A stretch of DNA of 64,000 nucleotides from Acidimicrobiales bacterium (lineage in GTDB: Bacteria > Actinomycetota > Acidimicrobiia > Acidimicrobiales > JACCXE01). A model generated the notes under the pieces. That model was not told the origin of the DNA. It did no database searches and saw only the letters and a list, made by a program, of their open reading frames with translations. The stretch covers positions 1-64,000 of the forward strand of contig DASZWD010000047.1 in assembly GCA_035546775.1 (NCBI GenBank), given 5' to 3'. Of the stretch, positions 17,819-26,770 are shown one piece after another. The translations under genes and the position numbers were made by a program. How positions within the stretch are numbered: the first letter of the stretch is position 1; every line of letters begins with the position of its first letter.

Positions 17819-18961
17819 ATGCGTACCGCTGCGACCGACCTCGTAGGAATCGACGTTCCGATCTTTGCCTTCAGCCACTGCCGCGACGTGGTGGCGGCGG
17901 TAACCAATGCCGGTGGGTGCGGCGTGCTCGGCGCCGTCGGCCATTCGCCTGAACAACTCGACATCGACCTGACGTGGATCGAGGAGGAAGTCAAGGGCAA
18001 ACCGTTCGGCGTCGACCTGCTCGTCCCGCAGAAGTTCGCGGGTTCGGACGCGGGTGGGCTCGAGCGCGACGAGTTGCGCGACCTGATCGACGACGAGCAC
18101 AAGGGCTTCGTCGACGACATTCTGCGCCGCTTCGACGTGCCGCCGCTACCCGACGATCCCGGTCAGTCACGCCGCGGGCGTGGCGGGCTGAACATGCGGG
18201 TCGACCAGAAGAGCATGGCGCCGCTTCTCGACGTGCTGTTCGCCCACAAGACCAAGCTGGTGGCTTCGGCGCTGGGTCCGCCGCCGCCCCACTTCATCGA
18301 GCGGGCGCACGCGCAGGGCATCCCCGTGGCTGCCCTCGCCGGCGCCCTCGAGCACGCCGAGCGCCACAAGGCGGCGGGCGCGGACCTGATCGTGGCGCAG
18401 GGAACGGAGGCCGGCGGGCACACCGGACAGGTGGCGACGATGGTGCTCGTTCCCGAGGTCGTCGACGCGGTTGCACCCGTGCCGGTGCTCGCCGCGGGCG
18501 GTATCGGCCGTGGCCGGCAACTCGCGGCCGGCATGGCGCTGGGGGCCGACGGCGTGTGGTGCGGCTCGGTGTGGCTCACCACTGAAGAGGCGGAGACGCA
18601 GCCGGCCGTCAAGGAGAAGTTCTTGCGCGCCCGTTCGGGTGACACCGTGCGCTCCAAGTCGATCACCGGCAAGCCGGCGCGCATGCTGCGCACGGCGTGG
18701 ACCGATGAGTGGGAGCGCGCCGACGGCCCCGGTCCGATGCCGATGCCGCTGCAGTCGATGCTGGTCGGTGAAGCGCTCGGACGGATCCAGCGGGTGGCGA
18801 CCAAGGAAGGCTCGGGCGCCAACCAACTGGCGACGTACTTCGTCGGCCAGATCGTCGGCTCCATGAATACCGTCAAGCCGACGCGCCGCGTCGTGTTCGA
18901 GATGGTGGAGGAGTTCGTCGACGCGGTCGCGCGGCTGAATCGGCTCGTCGAGTCGGAGTAG
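17819..18961 (+). CDS. Nitronate monooxygenase (2-nitropropane dioxygenase family)
   Basis: The product is 380 residues, a TIM-barrel FMN enzyme. GTEAGGHTGQVATM carries the catalytic-type His201 and phosphate-binding glycines, and VLAAGGIGRGRQLAAGMALGA, DGVWCGSVWL and KSITGKPAR are family landmarks. These enzymes oxidise alkyl nitronates such as propionate-3-nitronate. An insertion at about 80-125, rich in charged residues and prolines, is longer than in bacterial class II enzymes. TAGGCA lies 6 nt before the ATG, a weak -10 box. The gene lies 17 bp after the GH31 gene and converges on a TetR gene. Confidence 0.88.
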   Translation: MRTAATDLVGIDVPIFAFSHCRDVVAAVTNAGGCGVLGAVGHSPEQLDIDLTWIEEEVKGKPFGVDLLVPQKFAGSDAGGLERDELRDLIDDEHKGFVDDILRRFDVPPLPDDPGQSRRGRGGLNMRVDQKSMAPLLDVLFAHKTKLVASALGPPPPHFIERAHAQGIPVAALAGALEHAERHKAAGADLIVAQGTEAGGHTGQVATMVLVPEVVDAVAPVPVLAAGGIGRGRQLAAGMALGADGVWCGSVWLTTEEAETQPAVKEKFLRARSGDTVRSKSITGKPARMLRTAWTDEWERADGPGPMPMPLQSMLVGEALGRIQRVATKEGSGANQLATYFVGQIVGSMNTVKPTRRVVFEMVEEFVDAVARLNRLVESE

Positions 18962-18970
18962 GACGAGCGG

Positions 18971-19639
18971 TCAGGCGGCGAGGCCGAGGTCGCGGCCGAC
19001 GGCTTTCACGCTCCAGTCGAAGAAGGCGTCGCCGTCAGAGATGACGCCGTGCGTGTGGCCGAACAACTCGAAGGAGATCAGACCGAACAGCTGCGCCAGC
19101 GCGCCGATGAATCGCAGCGCGGTTGGGTGGTCGGCGTCGAGGGGGAGGCCGCTCACGATGGCGGCGGCGTCGCCGACGAGGGTGCGGGGAACGGGGACGG
19201 GCGCGGCAACGTCGGCCGTCCCGGACAGCGGTGCAGCCAGCGCGGCGTACACGCGCGTCGCCGGTGCGATCGTGTCCTGCGGGGCGGCGTACCCCGGCAC
19301 CGGCGTCCCGTAGAGCAGCGCGTACTCGTGCGGTCGCGCCAACGCGAAGGTTCGCACGGCCCGGCAGCCCCGCAGCCAGCGTGTGGGCGCGTCGCCCCGG
19401 GGCACCACCGCCGCTTCCACGGCGTCGGCGAGATCGGTGTATCCGGCGACGACGAGCATCGTGAGCAGCTCGTCGCGGCTGGCCACGTAGCGGTAGATGC
19501 CCGATGACACCATGCCCAACTCGCGGGCGATGGCGCGCAACGACAGGGCGGCGGGGGCGACCTCGGCCAGTTGGGCACGGGCGGCGTCGCGGATATCGGC
19601 GAGAACGGCGGCGCGGGCTTCGGCTCGGCGGGGAGTCAC
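18971..19639 (-). CDS. TetR-family regulator
   Basis: The product is 222 residues. The N-terminal helix-turn-helix is LSLRAIARELGMVSSGIYRYVASRDELLTMLV in two adjoining parts at about 33-65, followed by a TetR_C-type helical ligand domain. GTG 19639 is preferred because PRRAEARAAVLADIRDAA is the usual start of the domain and CATGCT ends 6 nt upstream; an in-frame GTG at 19693 would extend it into the operator. It is divergent from a DUF385/F420-type reductase gene, and the GTGAGCA-TGCTCAC palindrome between them is the likely binding site. Confidence 0.85.
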   Translation of the reverse strand: MTPRRAEARAAVLADIRDAARAQLAEVAPAALSLRAIARELGMVSSGIYRYVASRDELLTMLVVAGYTDLADAVEAAVVPRGDAPTRWLRGCRAVRTFALARPHEYALLYGTPVPGYAAPQDTIAPATRVYAALAAPLSGTADVAAPVPVPRTLVGDAAAIVSGLPLDADHPTALRFIGALAQLFGLISFELFGHTHGVISDGDAFFDWSVKAVGRDLGLAA

Positions 19640-19672
19640 AGCACCAGCATGCCAGAAATGTGAGCACCGCTC

Positions 19673-19700
19673 TTGACTGTGAGCAGTGCTCACGTATTAT
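19673..19700 (+). promoter_or_regulatory. Sigma70-type promoter with a TetR operator in its spacer
   Basis: TTGACT (19673-19678) and TATTAT (19695-19700) are 16 bp apart. The perfect 7+1+7 palindrome GTGAGCAGTGCTCAC (19680-19694) fills exactly that spacer. A related half-site GTGAGCACCGCTC begins at about 19660. The ATG of the reductase gene is 6 nt after the -10 box, so the message is leaderless. A repressor bound here would block RNA polymerase directly. Confidence 0.85.
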
Positions 19701-19706
19701 GGGGAC

Positions 19707-20147
19707 ATGCTCACGACCCGCTACGTCAAGCCCACCAAGTCCGACGAGCTGTTCTCGCGTGCGCTCGCCTGGTTGGCGCGCCACGGTCTCTCCGTGTTCG
19801 GTACGCGGCTGCTCGCAGTGCGCGGGCGAACGTCGGGCGTCACGCGCACGACCGTGGTCAACCTGCTCGACGTCGACGGCCGGCGGTACCTCGTCGCCCC
19901 GCGGGGCGCCACGCAGTGGGTGCGCAACCTGCGCGCCGCCGGCGACGCCGAACTGCGCGTCGGGCGACGCGTCGAGCACGTCACCGCGACGGAGCTGGCC
20001 GACGCCGACAAGGGTCCGGTGCTGCGGGCCTATCTGGCGCGCTGGGGCTGGGAGGTCGGGCGCTTCTTCGAAGGCGTGAACCGCAGGGCGAGCGACGACG
20101 ACTTGGCCGCGATCGCTCCAGGCTTCCCGGTGTTCGCCGTCGCCTAA
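19707..20147 (+). CDS. Deazaflavin (F420)-dependent nitroreductase-family protein (DUF385)
   Basis: The product is 146 residues and belongs to the split-barrel family that includes the mycobacterial Ddn protein. The hallmark is RGRTSGVTRTTVVNLLDVDG, then YLVAPRGATQWVRNLRAAGD. These proteins use reduced F420 to reduce quinones, nitro compounds or unsaturated ketones, often at the membrane. Its presence implies that the host makes F420. ATG 19707 is chosen from the promoter geometry; an in-frame GTG at 19686 lies inside the operator. The divergent TetR regulator probably controls it in response to a toxic or catabolic ligand. Confidence 0.87.
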   Translation: MLTTRYVKPTKSDELFSRALAWLARHGLSVFGTRLLAVRGRTSGVTRTTVVNLLDVDGRRYLVAPRGATQWVRNLRAAGDAELRVGRRVEHVTATELADADKGPVLRAYLARWGWEVGRFFEGVNRRASDDDLAAIAPGFPVFAVA

Positions 20148-20262
20148 CCAGAAGCGTGACTGGAAACTGCGAATGCCGTTGAGTCCGGCGGCGTCGAGTT
20201 GGGCGACCTCGGCGGGTGCGAGCGACCAACCAGGGCGGCGGGCAGGACGTTGATATCGAGCA
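20144..20262 (-). pseudogene. Possible remnant of a VapC-type PIN toxin
   Basis: In one minus-strand frame this gap reads ALLDINVLPAALVGRSHPP, which resembles the first strand of VapC PIN domains (LLDVNVLIAL), including the first catalytic Asp. The frame ends at TAG 20144-20146, about 38 residues later, far short of a normal 125-140 residues, and has no good start codon. A neighbouring frame reads LDAAGLNGIRSF, which could be the next conserved part after a frameshift. No antitoxin gene is visible. The match is short. Confidence 0.3.
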
Positions 20263-20319
20263 GCGCTCCTCACCGACGCTTCGGCGTACGCGCCGCGCGC
20301 GGCGACCTACATTGCTCGG

Positions 20320-21540
20320 GTGCATCTCGCCGACACGCCGTGGCCGGCTGAGGACGGCGGCCCGCGTCGCCAGCAACGCCCGATCGGTCTCGCCGGTCCG
20401 CGAGCCAGTTCGGCGCGGCTGGCCGCGGTGCGCCAGGCGCCGATCAGTGTCATGGCATTGCTCGCTCCCGACGACGCCGTGCTTGTGCTGCGCAACACGA
20501 TCGGGGGCGACGGCGTCAGCTGGGTCGAATCCGTCGACCCGGAGACACTGGCCGAGCGCGGGCGCTCACCCGACCTGCCGTTGGGTCCGTTCTGGCCCGG
20601 CGGATTCGCCGTGCTGGCCGACGGGGCCGTCGTCGTGGTGCAGGGCCGCCACGCCACCCGCCTGGCACCCGACCTGTCCGTGGAGGTGACGCGTGAACTG
20701 CCGGTCGACGCGCCCTACAACTCCTTCGTCGTGCTCGCCGACGGGTCGCTCGCCACCAAGGACCTGCAGCGGCCGGGCGGAGCGCCGTCGACGATGTCGA
20801 TCCTCGATGGGGTGACGCTCGAAGATCGGTGCGCGCCAACGCCACTCGACGAGCCGTGTGTCGCCCGCCTCAGCGCCGACGGCAACGACGTCATCGTCGT
20901 CGGCGTCACCACCCTGCATCGGCTGGCGTGGGATCCCGCGGCCGCGAGCCTGACGCCCCGTCACGATCTCGACCGGCCGTACCTCGTGCACGCAGGCCAG
21001 TCGTTTGGCTGGGATCCGGTGGTCGACGCCGGCGCGGTCTGGTGGATGGACAACGGCGATCACACGTTTCCGAACGGCATGACGATGCTGGGTAACGGCG
21101 TCGCCCCGGGGCCGGTGCGGCTGTGGCGCGCCGCGCTCGCCGGCGACGCGCTGGCGTCGGTCGAGATCAGTGGCGAACCGGCGGGCGCGGTCACGAACCC
21201 GCCGGTGATCGATCCCGACCGCGGCCTCGCCATCGCCTACGACTCGGCCAACGGAGTGCTCGCGGCGTTCGGCATCGACGACCTGTCGCCGGCGTGGCGC
21301 ACGCGTGTCAACACCGCGCAGCACCTGGTGCTGTTTGCCGATACCGGCGAACTCCTGGTCAACGACTTCGACCGGGCGACGGGCGACGCGCTGGCGATCG
21401 TCGACGTCACCGACGGGTCGGTGCGCGCCCGCGTCAGCGTCGAGAGCCCGGCCCAATCGGTGGTGTTCCCCGCGCCGGGCTCCCGCCGCGACGCCTACTA
21501 CGTGTCGCTGTCGACCATCGCCCGGGTCGTGTTCAGCTAG
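20320..21540 (+). CDS. Hypothetical beta-propeller-like protein
   Basis: The product is 406 residues with no signal peptide or membrane helix. The sequence is built of repeated short strands with patterns such as G-FAVLADGAVVVVQGR, NSFVVLADGSLATKD, VARLSADGNDVIVVG and QHLVLFADTGELLVNDFD, typical of a seven- or eight-bladed propeller of the PQQ or SMP-30 kind. No catalytic motif is evident. I do not recognise a characterised family. TACATT ends 6 nt before GTG 20320, so the message is probably leaderless. Its stop lies within the KstR-like site of the next gene. Confidence 0.7.
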   Translation: MHLADTPWPAEDGGPRRQQRPIGLAGPRASSARLAAVRQAPISVMALLAPDDAVLVLRNTIGGDGVSWVESVDPETLAERGRSPDLPLGPFWPGGFAVLADGAVVVVQGRHATRLAPDLSVEVTRELPVDAPYNSFVVLADGSLATKDLQRPGGAPSTMSILDGVTLEDRCAPTPLDEPCVARLSADGNDVIVVGVTTLHRLAWDPAAASLTPRHDLDRPYLVHAGQSFGWDPVVDAGAVWWMDNGDHTFPNGMTMLGNGVAPGPVRLWRAALAGDALASVEISGEPAGAVTNPPVIDPDRGLAIAYDSANGVLAAFGIDDLSPAWRTRVNTAQHLVLFADTGELLVNDFDRATGDALAIVDVTDGSVRARVSVESPAQSVVFPAPGSRRDAYYVSLSTIARVVFS

Positions 21541-21555
21541 AACGCGTTCTAGAAT
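21537..21555 (+). promoter_or_regulatory. KstR-like operator overlapping a leaderless -10 box
   Basis: CTAGAACGCGTTCTAG (21537-21552) is a perfect 16-bp palindrome and fits the KstR consensus TnnAACnnGTTnnA exactly. TAGAAT (21550-21555) overlaps its right end and lies 6 nt before the GTG of the amidohydrolase gene. A bound TetR-type repressor would cover the -10 box. KstR controls cholesterol and lipid catabolism in mycobacteria. Confidence 0.7.
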
Positions 21556-21561
21556 TGTCGG

Positions 21562-22740
21562 GTGGAACTCGCGCACCCCGTCTTCGACGCCGACAACCAC
21601 TACTACGAGGCGCTCGACGCGTTCACCCGGCACGTGCCGCCGGCGTTGCAACCGCGTTGCGTGCAGTGGTCCGAGATCGACGGCAAGAAGTATCACGTGG
21701 TCGGGGGCAAGATCAGCCGGGCCGTCGCCAACGCCACGTTCAATCCGGTCTCGAAGCCCGGCTGTCTCAGCGAGTACTTCCGCGGCAATCCGAACAACAT
21801 CGACGTGCTGGCCAAGCTGAAGGACAGCGAGCCGATCCGTTCCGAGTATCTCGATCCGATCGCCCGCACACGGGTGCTCGACGAGCAGGGCCTCGCCGGC
21901 TGCTTCATGTATCCGACGCTCGGCATGCTCTACGAGGAAATCCTCAAGGACGATCCCGAAGCGGTGTGCATCACCTTCCGCGCGTTCAACCGCTGGCTGC
22001 TCGACGACTGGGGTTACGACCACGAGGGTCGCATCCTCAACGCGCCGTATCTCACGCTGGCCGACGTCGCGTGGGCCGTCGAAGAACTCGAGTTCGCCCT
22101 CGACCATGGCGCGCGGCTGATCGTGATGCGCACCGCCGCACCGACGACCACGCTCGGCCGCCGTAATCCGTTCGACGCCATGTTCGACCCGTTCTGGGCG
22201 CGGGTGAACGAAGCCGGCATCACGGTCGTCGTGCACGCCGGCGACAGTGGCTTGTCGTCGAACGGTTATGCCGTCGACGGCTTCGCCGCCAACTTCCGCG
22301 GCGGCTTCCAGCCCTCGGTGAAGAACTTCCACATCGAGCAGGCGGTCAACGAGTACCTGCTGTCGATGTCGCTGGCGAAGATGTTCGACCGCTTTCCGAA
22401 TCTGCGCGTGGCGTCGGTGGAGAACGGCGCCGAGTTCCTGCCCGACTTGTTCCGCAAGCTGCGCTCGCAGGCCAAGAAAATGCCGGGCTACTTCGGCGAC
22501 GACCCCGTCGACACCTTCAGGGAACACGTCTGGGTGAACCCGTTCTGGGAAGACGACCTCCAGACTGTCGTCGACCTCATGGGGGCCGATCGCGTCATCT
22601 TCGGATCGGACTGGCCCCACATCGAGGCGCTGCCCCAGCCCCTCGACTACCTGCCCGAGACCAAGGTGCTCTCCGACGACGAGCGGCGGCGGGTGCTGTG
22701 CGACAACGCCGTCGAGCTGGCGACGCTGCGCCCGGACTAG
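21562..22740 (+). CDS. Amidohydrolase-family metal-dependent hydrolase/decarboxylase
   Basis: The product is 392 residues with an amidohydrolase_2 (ACMSD-like) fold. The first-strand metal motif is FDADNHYYE, followed by GCFMYPTLG, a second-half His in ITVVVHAGDSG, and the last-strand Asp in RVIFGSDWPHIEALPQP. Relatives are decarboxylases or C-C hydrolases of aromatic and steroid breakdown. The HxH of classic members reads D-N-H here, as in many actinobacterial homologues. It sits directly behind a KstR-like palindrome, supporting a role in lipid or steroid catabolism. Its stop overlaps that of the convergent RibD-like gene inside CTAG. Confidence 0.85.
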   Translation: MELAHPVFDADNHYYEALDAFTRHVPPALQPRCVQWSEIDGKKYHVVGGKISRAVANATFNPVSKPGCLSEYFRGNPNNIDVLAKLKDSEPIRSEYLDPIARTRVLDEQGLAGCFMYPTLGMLYEEILKDDPEAVCITFRAFNRWLLDDWGYDHEGRILNAPYLTLADVAWAVEELEFALDHGARLIVMRTAAPTTTLGRRNPFDAMFDPFWARVNEAGITVVVHAGDSGLSSNGYAVDGFAANFRGGFQPSVKNFHIEQAVNEYLLSMSLAKMFDRFPNLRVASVENGAEFLPDLFRKLRSQAKKMPGYFGDDPVDTFREHVWVNPFWEDDLQTVVDLMGADRVIFGSDWPHIEALPQPLDYLPETKVLSDDERRRVLCDNAVELATLRPD

Positions 22741-23294
22741 GTGGTCCGGTAGCAGAGGTAGACGGTGCCGGCGCGGAAGCGCCGCTCGTCGACCAGTTCG
22801 AGATCGAGGCGCACGTCGCGGGGCAGTGCGGGCTTGCCGCCGCCCACGGTAACTGGGGCCACGAATAGGCGGACCTCGTCGACGAGTCCGGCCGCCAGTG
22901 CCTGACCGGCGAGGGTGGCGCCGCCCACGGTGAGACGGCGGTCGGCCGCATCCTTGAGCGCCTCGACGGCCTCGACCTCGAAGACGCGCTCGATACGCGT
23001 CTTGTCGGTGAGGGCGTCGTCGAGCGTCGTGGAGTACACCACCTTGTTCGCGGCCTGCCACATGTCCGCGAACGCCGCCCGCAGCTCAGACTGTTCAGCC
23101 AGGGCCGGCATCGTCTCCCAGACCGCCATCGTCTCGTACATGCGCCGCCCGTACAGGTAGGTGCCCGCCGAGCGTTCGAGATCGGTGATGAAGGCGAACA
23201 CGTCGTCGCCCGGAGTCGTGAAGTCGAAGTTTCCCTGGGCGTCCTCGACGTAGCCGTCGAGGGAAACGTTGGCGGTGTAGATCAGGTCGGCCAC
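22737..23294 (-). CDS. Dihydrofolate-reductase-like (RibD C-terminal domain) protein
   Basis: The product is 185 residues of the RibD_C fold. Visible landmarks are LIYTANVSLDGYVEDAQGNF, YGRRMYETMAVWETMP and LTVGGATLAGQALAAGLVDE, which form the NADPH pocket of stand-alone members such as YyaP/YwjB. The true role of these stand-alone proteins is unclear; reduction of an unknown metabolite is likely. GTG 23294 gives the usual MxDLIY start. The gene shares a 21-bp divergent promoter gap with an aldo/keto reductase and overlaps the stop of the amidohydrolase gene. Confidence 0.85.
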   Translation of the reverse strand: MADLIYTANVSLDGYVEDAQGNFDFTTPGDDVFAFITDLERSAGTYLYGRRMYETMAVWETMPALAEQSELRAAFADMWQAANKVVYSTTLDDALTDKTRIERVFEVEAVEALKDAADRRLTVGGATLAGQALAAGLVDEVRLFVAPVTVGGGKPALPRDVRLDLELVDERRFRAGTVYLCYRTT

Positions 23295-23297
23295 GGG

Positions 23298-23308
23298 GTT
23301 TAGTAAAC
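23298..23308. promoter_or_regulatory. Small palindrome in a 21-bp divergent gap
   Basis: GTTTAGTAAAC is a perfect 5+1+5 palindrome lying between the start codons of the RibD-like (minus) and aldo/keto reductase (plus) genes. TAAACA, 6 nt before the plus-strand ATG, could be its -10 box. Both genes must start transcription almost inside this element. Confidence 0.4.
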
Positions 23309-23315
23309 ACGGCGC

Positions 23316-24290
23316 ATGGAGTACGTGAAGCTCGGTCGCACTGGTCTCGACGTGTCCCGCATCTGTTTGGGCTGCATGACGTACGCGGACGGGTCGCGGG
23401 GGTCGCATCCGTGGGCGCTCGACGAGGAGGCGTCGCGGCCGTTCTTCAAACAGGCCGTCGACGCCGGCATCAACTTCTTCGACACTGCCAACGTGTACTC
23501 CGGCGGCACCAGCGAAGAATTTCTCGGCCGCGCCCTGAAGGATCTCGGTGTCGACCGCGACGGCGTGGTCATCGCCACCAAGGTGCACGGTGTGATGCGT
23601 CCGGGCCCGAACGGTGGCGGGCTTTCGCGCAAGGCGATCCTCACCGAGGTGGACCACAGCCTGCGCCGCCTCGGCACCGACTACATCGACCTCTACCAGA
23701 TCCACCGCCTCGACTACTCGACGCCGATCGAGGAGACGCTCGAAGCGCTCAACGACGTGGTGCGCGCCGGCAAGGTGCGCTACATCGGCGCGTCGTCGAT
23801 GTGGGCCTGGCAGTTCGCGCAGGCACTCGCCGTCTCCGATCGCAACGGATGGGCGCGCTTCGTCAGCATGCAGAACCACTACAACCTCATCTACCGCGAG
23901 GAAGAGCGCGAGATGATCCCGCTGTGCCGCAAGGAGGGGATCGGGCTGATTCCGTGGAGCCCGCTGGCGCGCGGCCGCGTCGCCCGACAGTGGGACTCGG
24001 TCACCGCGCGTTCGGAGACCGACGAGTTCGGCAAACTGCTGTACAACCCGAGCGACGAAGTGATCGTCAACCGCGTCGCCGAGGTCGCGAGCGCACGCGG
24101 CGTCCCGCAAGCGCAGATCGGGCTGGCGTGGCTGTTGTCGAAGCAGGGCATCACCGCGCCGATCGTCGGGGCCACCAAGCCCCAGCACCTCGACGACGCC
24201 GTGGCCGCCGTCGACCTGACGCTTTCGGCCGACGAGATCGCGCGGCTCGAGGAGCCCTACGAACCGCACCGCGACTCAGGGTTCCGGTAG
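23316..24290 (+). CDS. Aldo/keto reductase
   Basis: The product is 324 residues. The catalytic set is Asp56 and Tyr61 ([15 protein letters not shown]), Lys89 (VIATKVHG) and His130 (LYQIHRLD). The region after [18 protein letters not shown] is the usual C-terminal loop. It resembles the YghZ/Kv-beta-like group of NADPH-dependent reductases and is about 40 percent similar by eye to the other AKR of this window at 9989-10960. The two enzymes share the MEYxxLGRTGL start. The substrate is not known. Confidence 0.9.
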   Translation: MEYVKLGRTGLDVSRICLGCMTYADGSRGSHPWALDEEASRPFFKQAVDAGINFFDTANVYSGGTSEEFLGRALKDLGVDRDGVVIATKVHGVMRPGPNGGGLSRKAILTEVDHSLRRLGTDYIDLYQIHRLDYSTPIEETLEALNDVVRAGKVRYIGASSMWAWQFAQALAVSDRNGWARFVSMQNHYNLIYREEEREMIPLCRKEGIGLIPWSPLARGRVARQWDSVTARSETDEFGKLLYNPSDEVIVNRVAEVASARGVPQAQIGLAWLLSKQGITAPIVGATKPQHLDDAVAAVDLTLSADEIARLEEPYEPHRDSGFR

Positions 24291-24306
24291 CGGGCACGAT
24301 AAGGGC

Positions 24307-26769
24307 ATGACCGACCGCCTCGCCAGCATGGGCGGCGACACCGCCGCCGACTTCGACACGTCGGGCGCGGGCGAGACCATCGCTCCCGAACCGCTGGTGC
24401 TCAACGTCGTGCCCGGTCCGCTGCCCGAGGAGATGCTGCGGCGCGTCGACGCCTGGTGGCGCGCCGCCAACTACCTCGCCGTTGGCCAGATCTACCTGAT
24501 GTCGCACCCGCTGCCGCCGGCCCCATTGCAACCCGAAGACATCAAGCCGCGCCTGCTCGGCCACTTCGGCACCGTGCCCGGACTCAACCTCGTGTGGGCG
24601 CACGCCAACCGCGCCATCATCGAGCGCGACCTCGACGCGGTGTTCGTCGCCGGTCCGGGTCACGGCGGGCCGGGCCCGAACGCCTGCGCCTGGCTCGAGG
24701 GCACCTATAGCGAGCGCTACAGCCACATCGCGCAGGACGGCGACGGCATGGTGGCGTTCTTCCGCCAGTTCTCCTTTCCGGGTGGCGTGCCGAGTCATTG
24801 CGCGCCCGAGACGCCCGGCTCGTTCCACGAAGGCGGCGAGCTCGGCTACTCGCTGCTGCACGCCACGGGCGCGGCGCTCGACGACCCGTCGCTCGTCGTG
24901 TTCTGCGTAGTGGGCGACGGCGAGGCCGAGACCGGAGCACTGGCGACGAGCTGGCACGCGCCGAAGTTCCTCGACCCGGCGCGCGACGGCGCAGTGGTGC
25001 CGATCCTGCACCTGAACGAATACAAGATCGCCAATCCGACCGTGCTGGCGCGCATCCCGCCCGACGATCTCGACTCGTTGCTGCGCGGCTACGGCTACGA
25101 CCCGCACGTCGTCGCCGGCGACGATCCCGGCATGGTGCACCAGGCGATGGCGGCCGCGCTCGACGCGTGTCTCGACGCCGTCGCCGACATCCAGGCGCGA
25201 GCACGCGGCGGCGACGTTCCCGCGGCCGGCTGGCGCTGGCCGATGATCGTGTTGCGCACGCCGAAGGGGTGGACGTGCCCGCCGGTCGTCGACGGCGTCC
25301 AGGTCGAAGGCACCTTCCGCGCCCACCAGGTGCCGCTGCCCAACGCCCGTGGCGACGATCGTCACCGCCAGGTGCTCGAGGAGTGGCTGTGCTCGTACCG
25401 GCCCGAGGAGCTCTTCGACGACGCCGGCGCACCCGGCGCCGAGCTGCGCGCCCTGGTGCCGGCGGGTAACCGGCGGATGAGCGCCAATCCCGTCGCCAAC
25501 GGCGGCGAGAAGGTGGTCGACCTGCACCTGCCCGACTGGCGCGAGTTCGCCGTGGACGTGCGTGGGCCGGGGCAGAGCGAGCACGAGGCGACACGCGTGC
25601 TCGGAAGCTGGTTGCGCGAGGTGACGCGCGCCAACCCGACGAACTTCTTGACCTTCGCTCCCGACGAACTGGCGAGCAATCGCTTGCAGGACATCCTCGA
25701 CGTCACCGGGCGCGACTGGCAGATCCGTATCGACGCCCGCGACGAGCGACTGGCGCGCGACGGACGCGTGATCGAGATGCTGAGCGAGCACGTGTGCCAG
25801 GGGCTGCTCGAGGGCTACCTGCTCACCGGCCGGCACGGCGTATTCACGTGTTACGAAGCGTTCATCCACATCGTCGACTCGATGTTCAACCAGCACGCCA
25901 AGTGGCTCGAAGCGGCCAATGCCGTGCCGTGGCGCCAGCCGATCCCGAGTCTCAACTACCTGCTGTCGTCGCACGTCTGGCGGCAGGACCACAACGGCAG
26001 CACGCACCAGGACCCGGGCTTCCTCGACGTCGTCATGAACAAGAAGCCCGAGGTCGTGCGCGTGTACCTGCCGCCCGACGCCAACACGCTCCTGTCGACG
26101 ATGGATCACTGCCTGCGGTCGCGCCAGTACGTGAACGTCGTGGTCGCGGGCAAGCAACCGCAGTTCGACTGGCTCGACGCCGAGGCGGCCGCGGAACACT
26201 GCGCCCGCGGGCTCGGCATCTGGGAGTGGGCGAGTAGTGACGGCGGCCACGGTGAACCCGACGTCGCGTTGGCGTGCGCCGGCGACGTGCCCACACTCGA
26301 GACCCTCGCGGCGGTCACCATGCTGCGCGAGCGCGTTCCGTCGTTGGGGGTGCGCGTCGTCAACGTCGTCGACCTGATGCGTCTGCTGCCGGCCAGCGAG
26401 CATCCGCACGGGTTGACCGACGTCGAGTTCGACGCGCTGTTCACCACGCACGCGCCGGTGGTGTTCGCCTTCCACGGTTACCCGTGGTTGATCCACCGGT
26501 TGGTGTACCGGCGGACCAACCAGGAACGGTTCCACGTGCGCGGCTACAAGGAGAACGGCACGACCACGACGCCCTTCGACATGGTCATGCTCAACGATCT
26601 CGACCGCTACCACCTCGTGATGGACGTGATCGACCGCGTCGAGGGGTTGGGTGAACGCGCCGCGGACGTGCGCCAGGAAATGGTCGACGCCCGCTTCCGG
26701 GCGCGGGCGTGGACCCGCGACCACGGCGAGGACATTCCCGAAGTCGCACACTGGCGCTGGGACGCGTGA
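24307..26769 (+). CDS. xfp: Xylulose-5-phosphate/fructose-6-phosphate phosphoketolase
   Basis: An 820-residue TPP enzyme that splits xylulose-5-phosphate or fructose-6-phosphate with phosphate to acetyl-phosphate. The family-specific segments are [20 protein letters not shown] and [20 protein letters not shown] (the TPP/Mg site), with GPGHGGPG near 120 and [17 protein letters not shown] in the second half. Length matches the usual 790-825. The acetate kinase gene starts one base after its stop, so the pair forms a complete route from sugar phosphate to acetate plus ATP. CACGAT lies 6 nt before the ATG. Confidence 0.95.
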   Translation: MTDRLASMGGDTAADFDTSGAGETIAPEPLVLNVVPGPLPEEMLRRVDAWWRAANYLAVGQIYLMSHPLPPAPLQPEDIKPRLLGHFGTVPGLNLVWAHANRAIIERDLDAVFVAGPGHGGPGPNACAWLEGTYSERYSHIAQDGDGMVAFFRQFSFPGGVPSHCAPETPGSFHEGGELGYSLLHATGAALDDPSLVVFCVVGDGEAETGALATSWHAPKFLDPARDGAVVPILHLNEYKIANPTVLARIPPDDLDSLLRGYGYDPHVVAGDDPGMVHQAMAAALDACLDAVADIQARARGGDVPAAGWRWPMIVLRTPKGWTCPPVVDGVQVEGTFRAHQVPLPNARGDDRHRQVLEEWLCSYRPEELFDDAGAPGAELRALVPAGNRRMSANPVANGGEKVVDLHLPDWREFAVDVRGPGQSEHEATRVLGSWLREVTRANPTNFLTFAPDELASNRLQDILDVTGRDWQIRIDARDERLARDGRVIEMLSEHVCQGLLEGYLLTGRHGVFTCYEAFIHIVDSMFNQHAKWLEAANAVPWRQPIPSLNYLLSSHVWRQDHNGSTHQDPGFLDVVMNKKPEVVRVYLPPDANTLLSTMDHCLRSRQYVNVVVAGKQPQFDWLDAEAAAEHCARGLGIWEWASSDGGHGEPDVALACAGDVPTLETLAAVTMLRERVPSLGVRVVNVVDLMRLLPASEHPHGLTDVEFDALFTTHAPVVFAFHGYPWLIHRLVYRRTNQERFHVRGYKENGTTTTPFDMVMLNDLDRYHLVMDVIDRVEGLGERAADVRQEMVDARFRARAWTRDHGEDIPEVAHWRWDA

Positions 26770-26770
26770 C

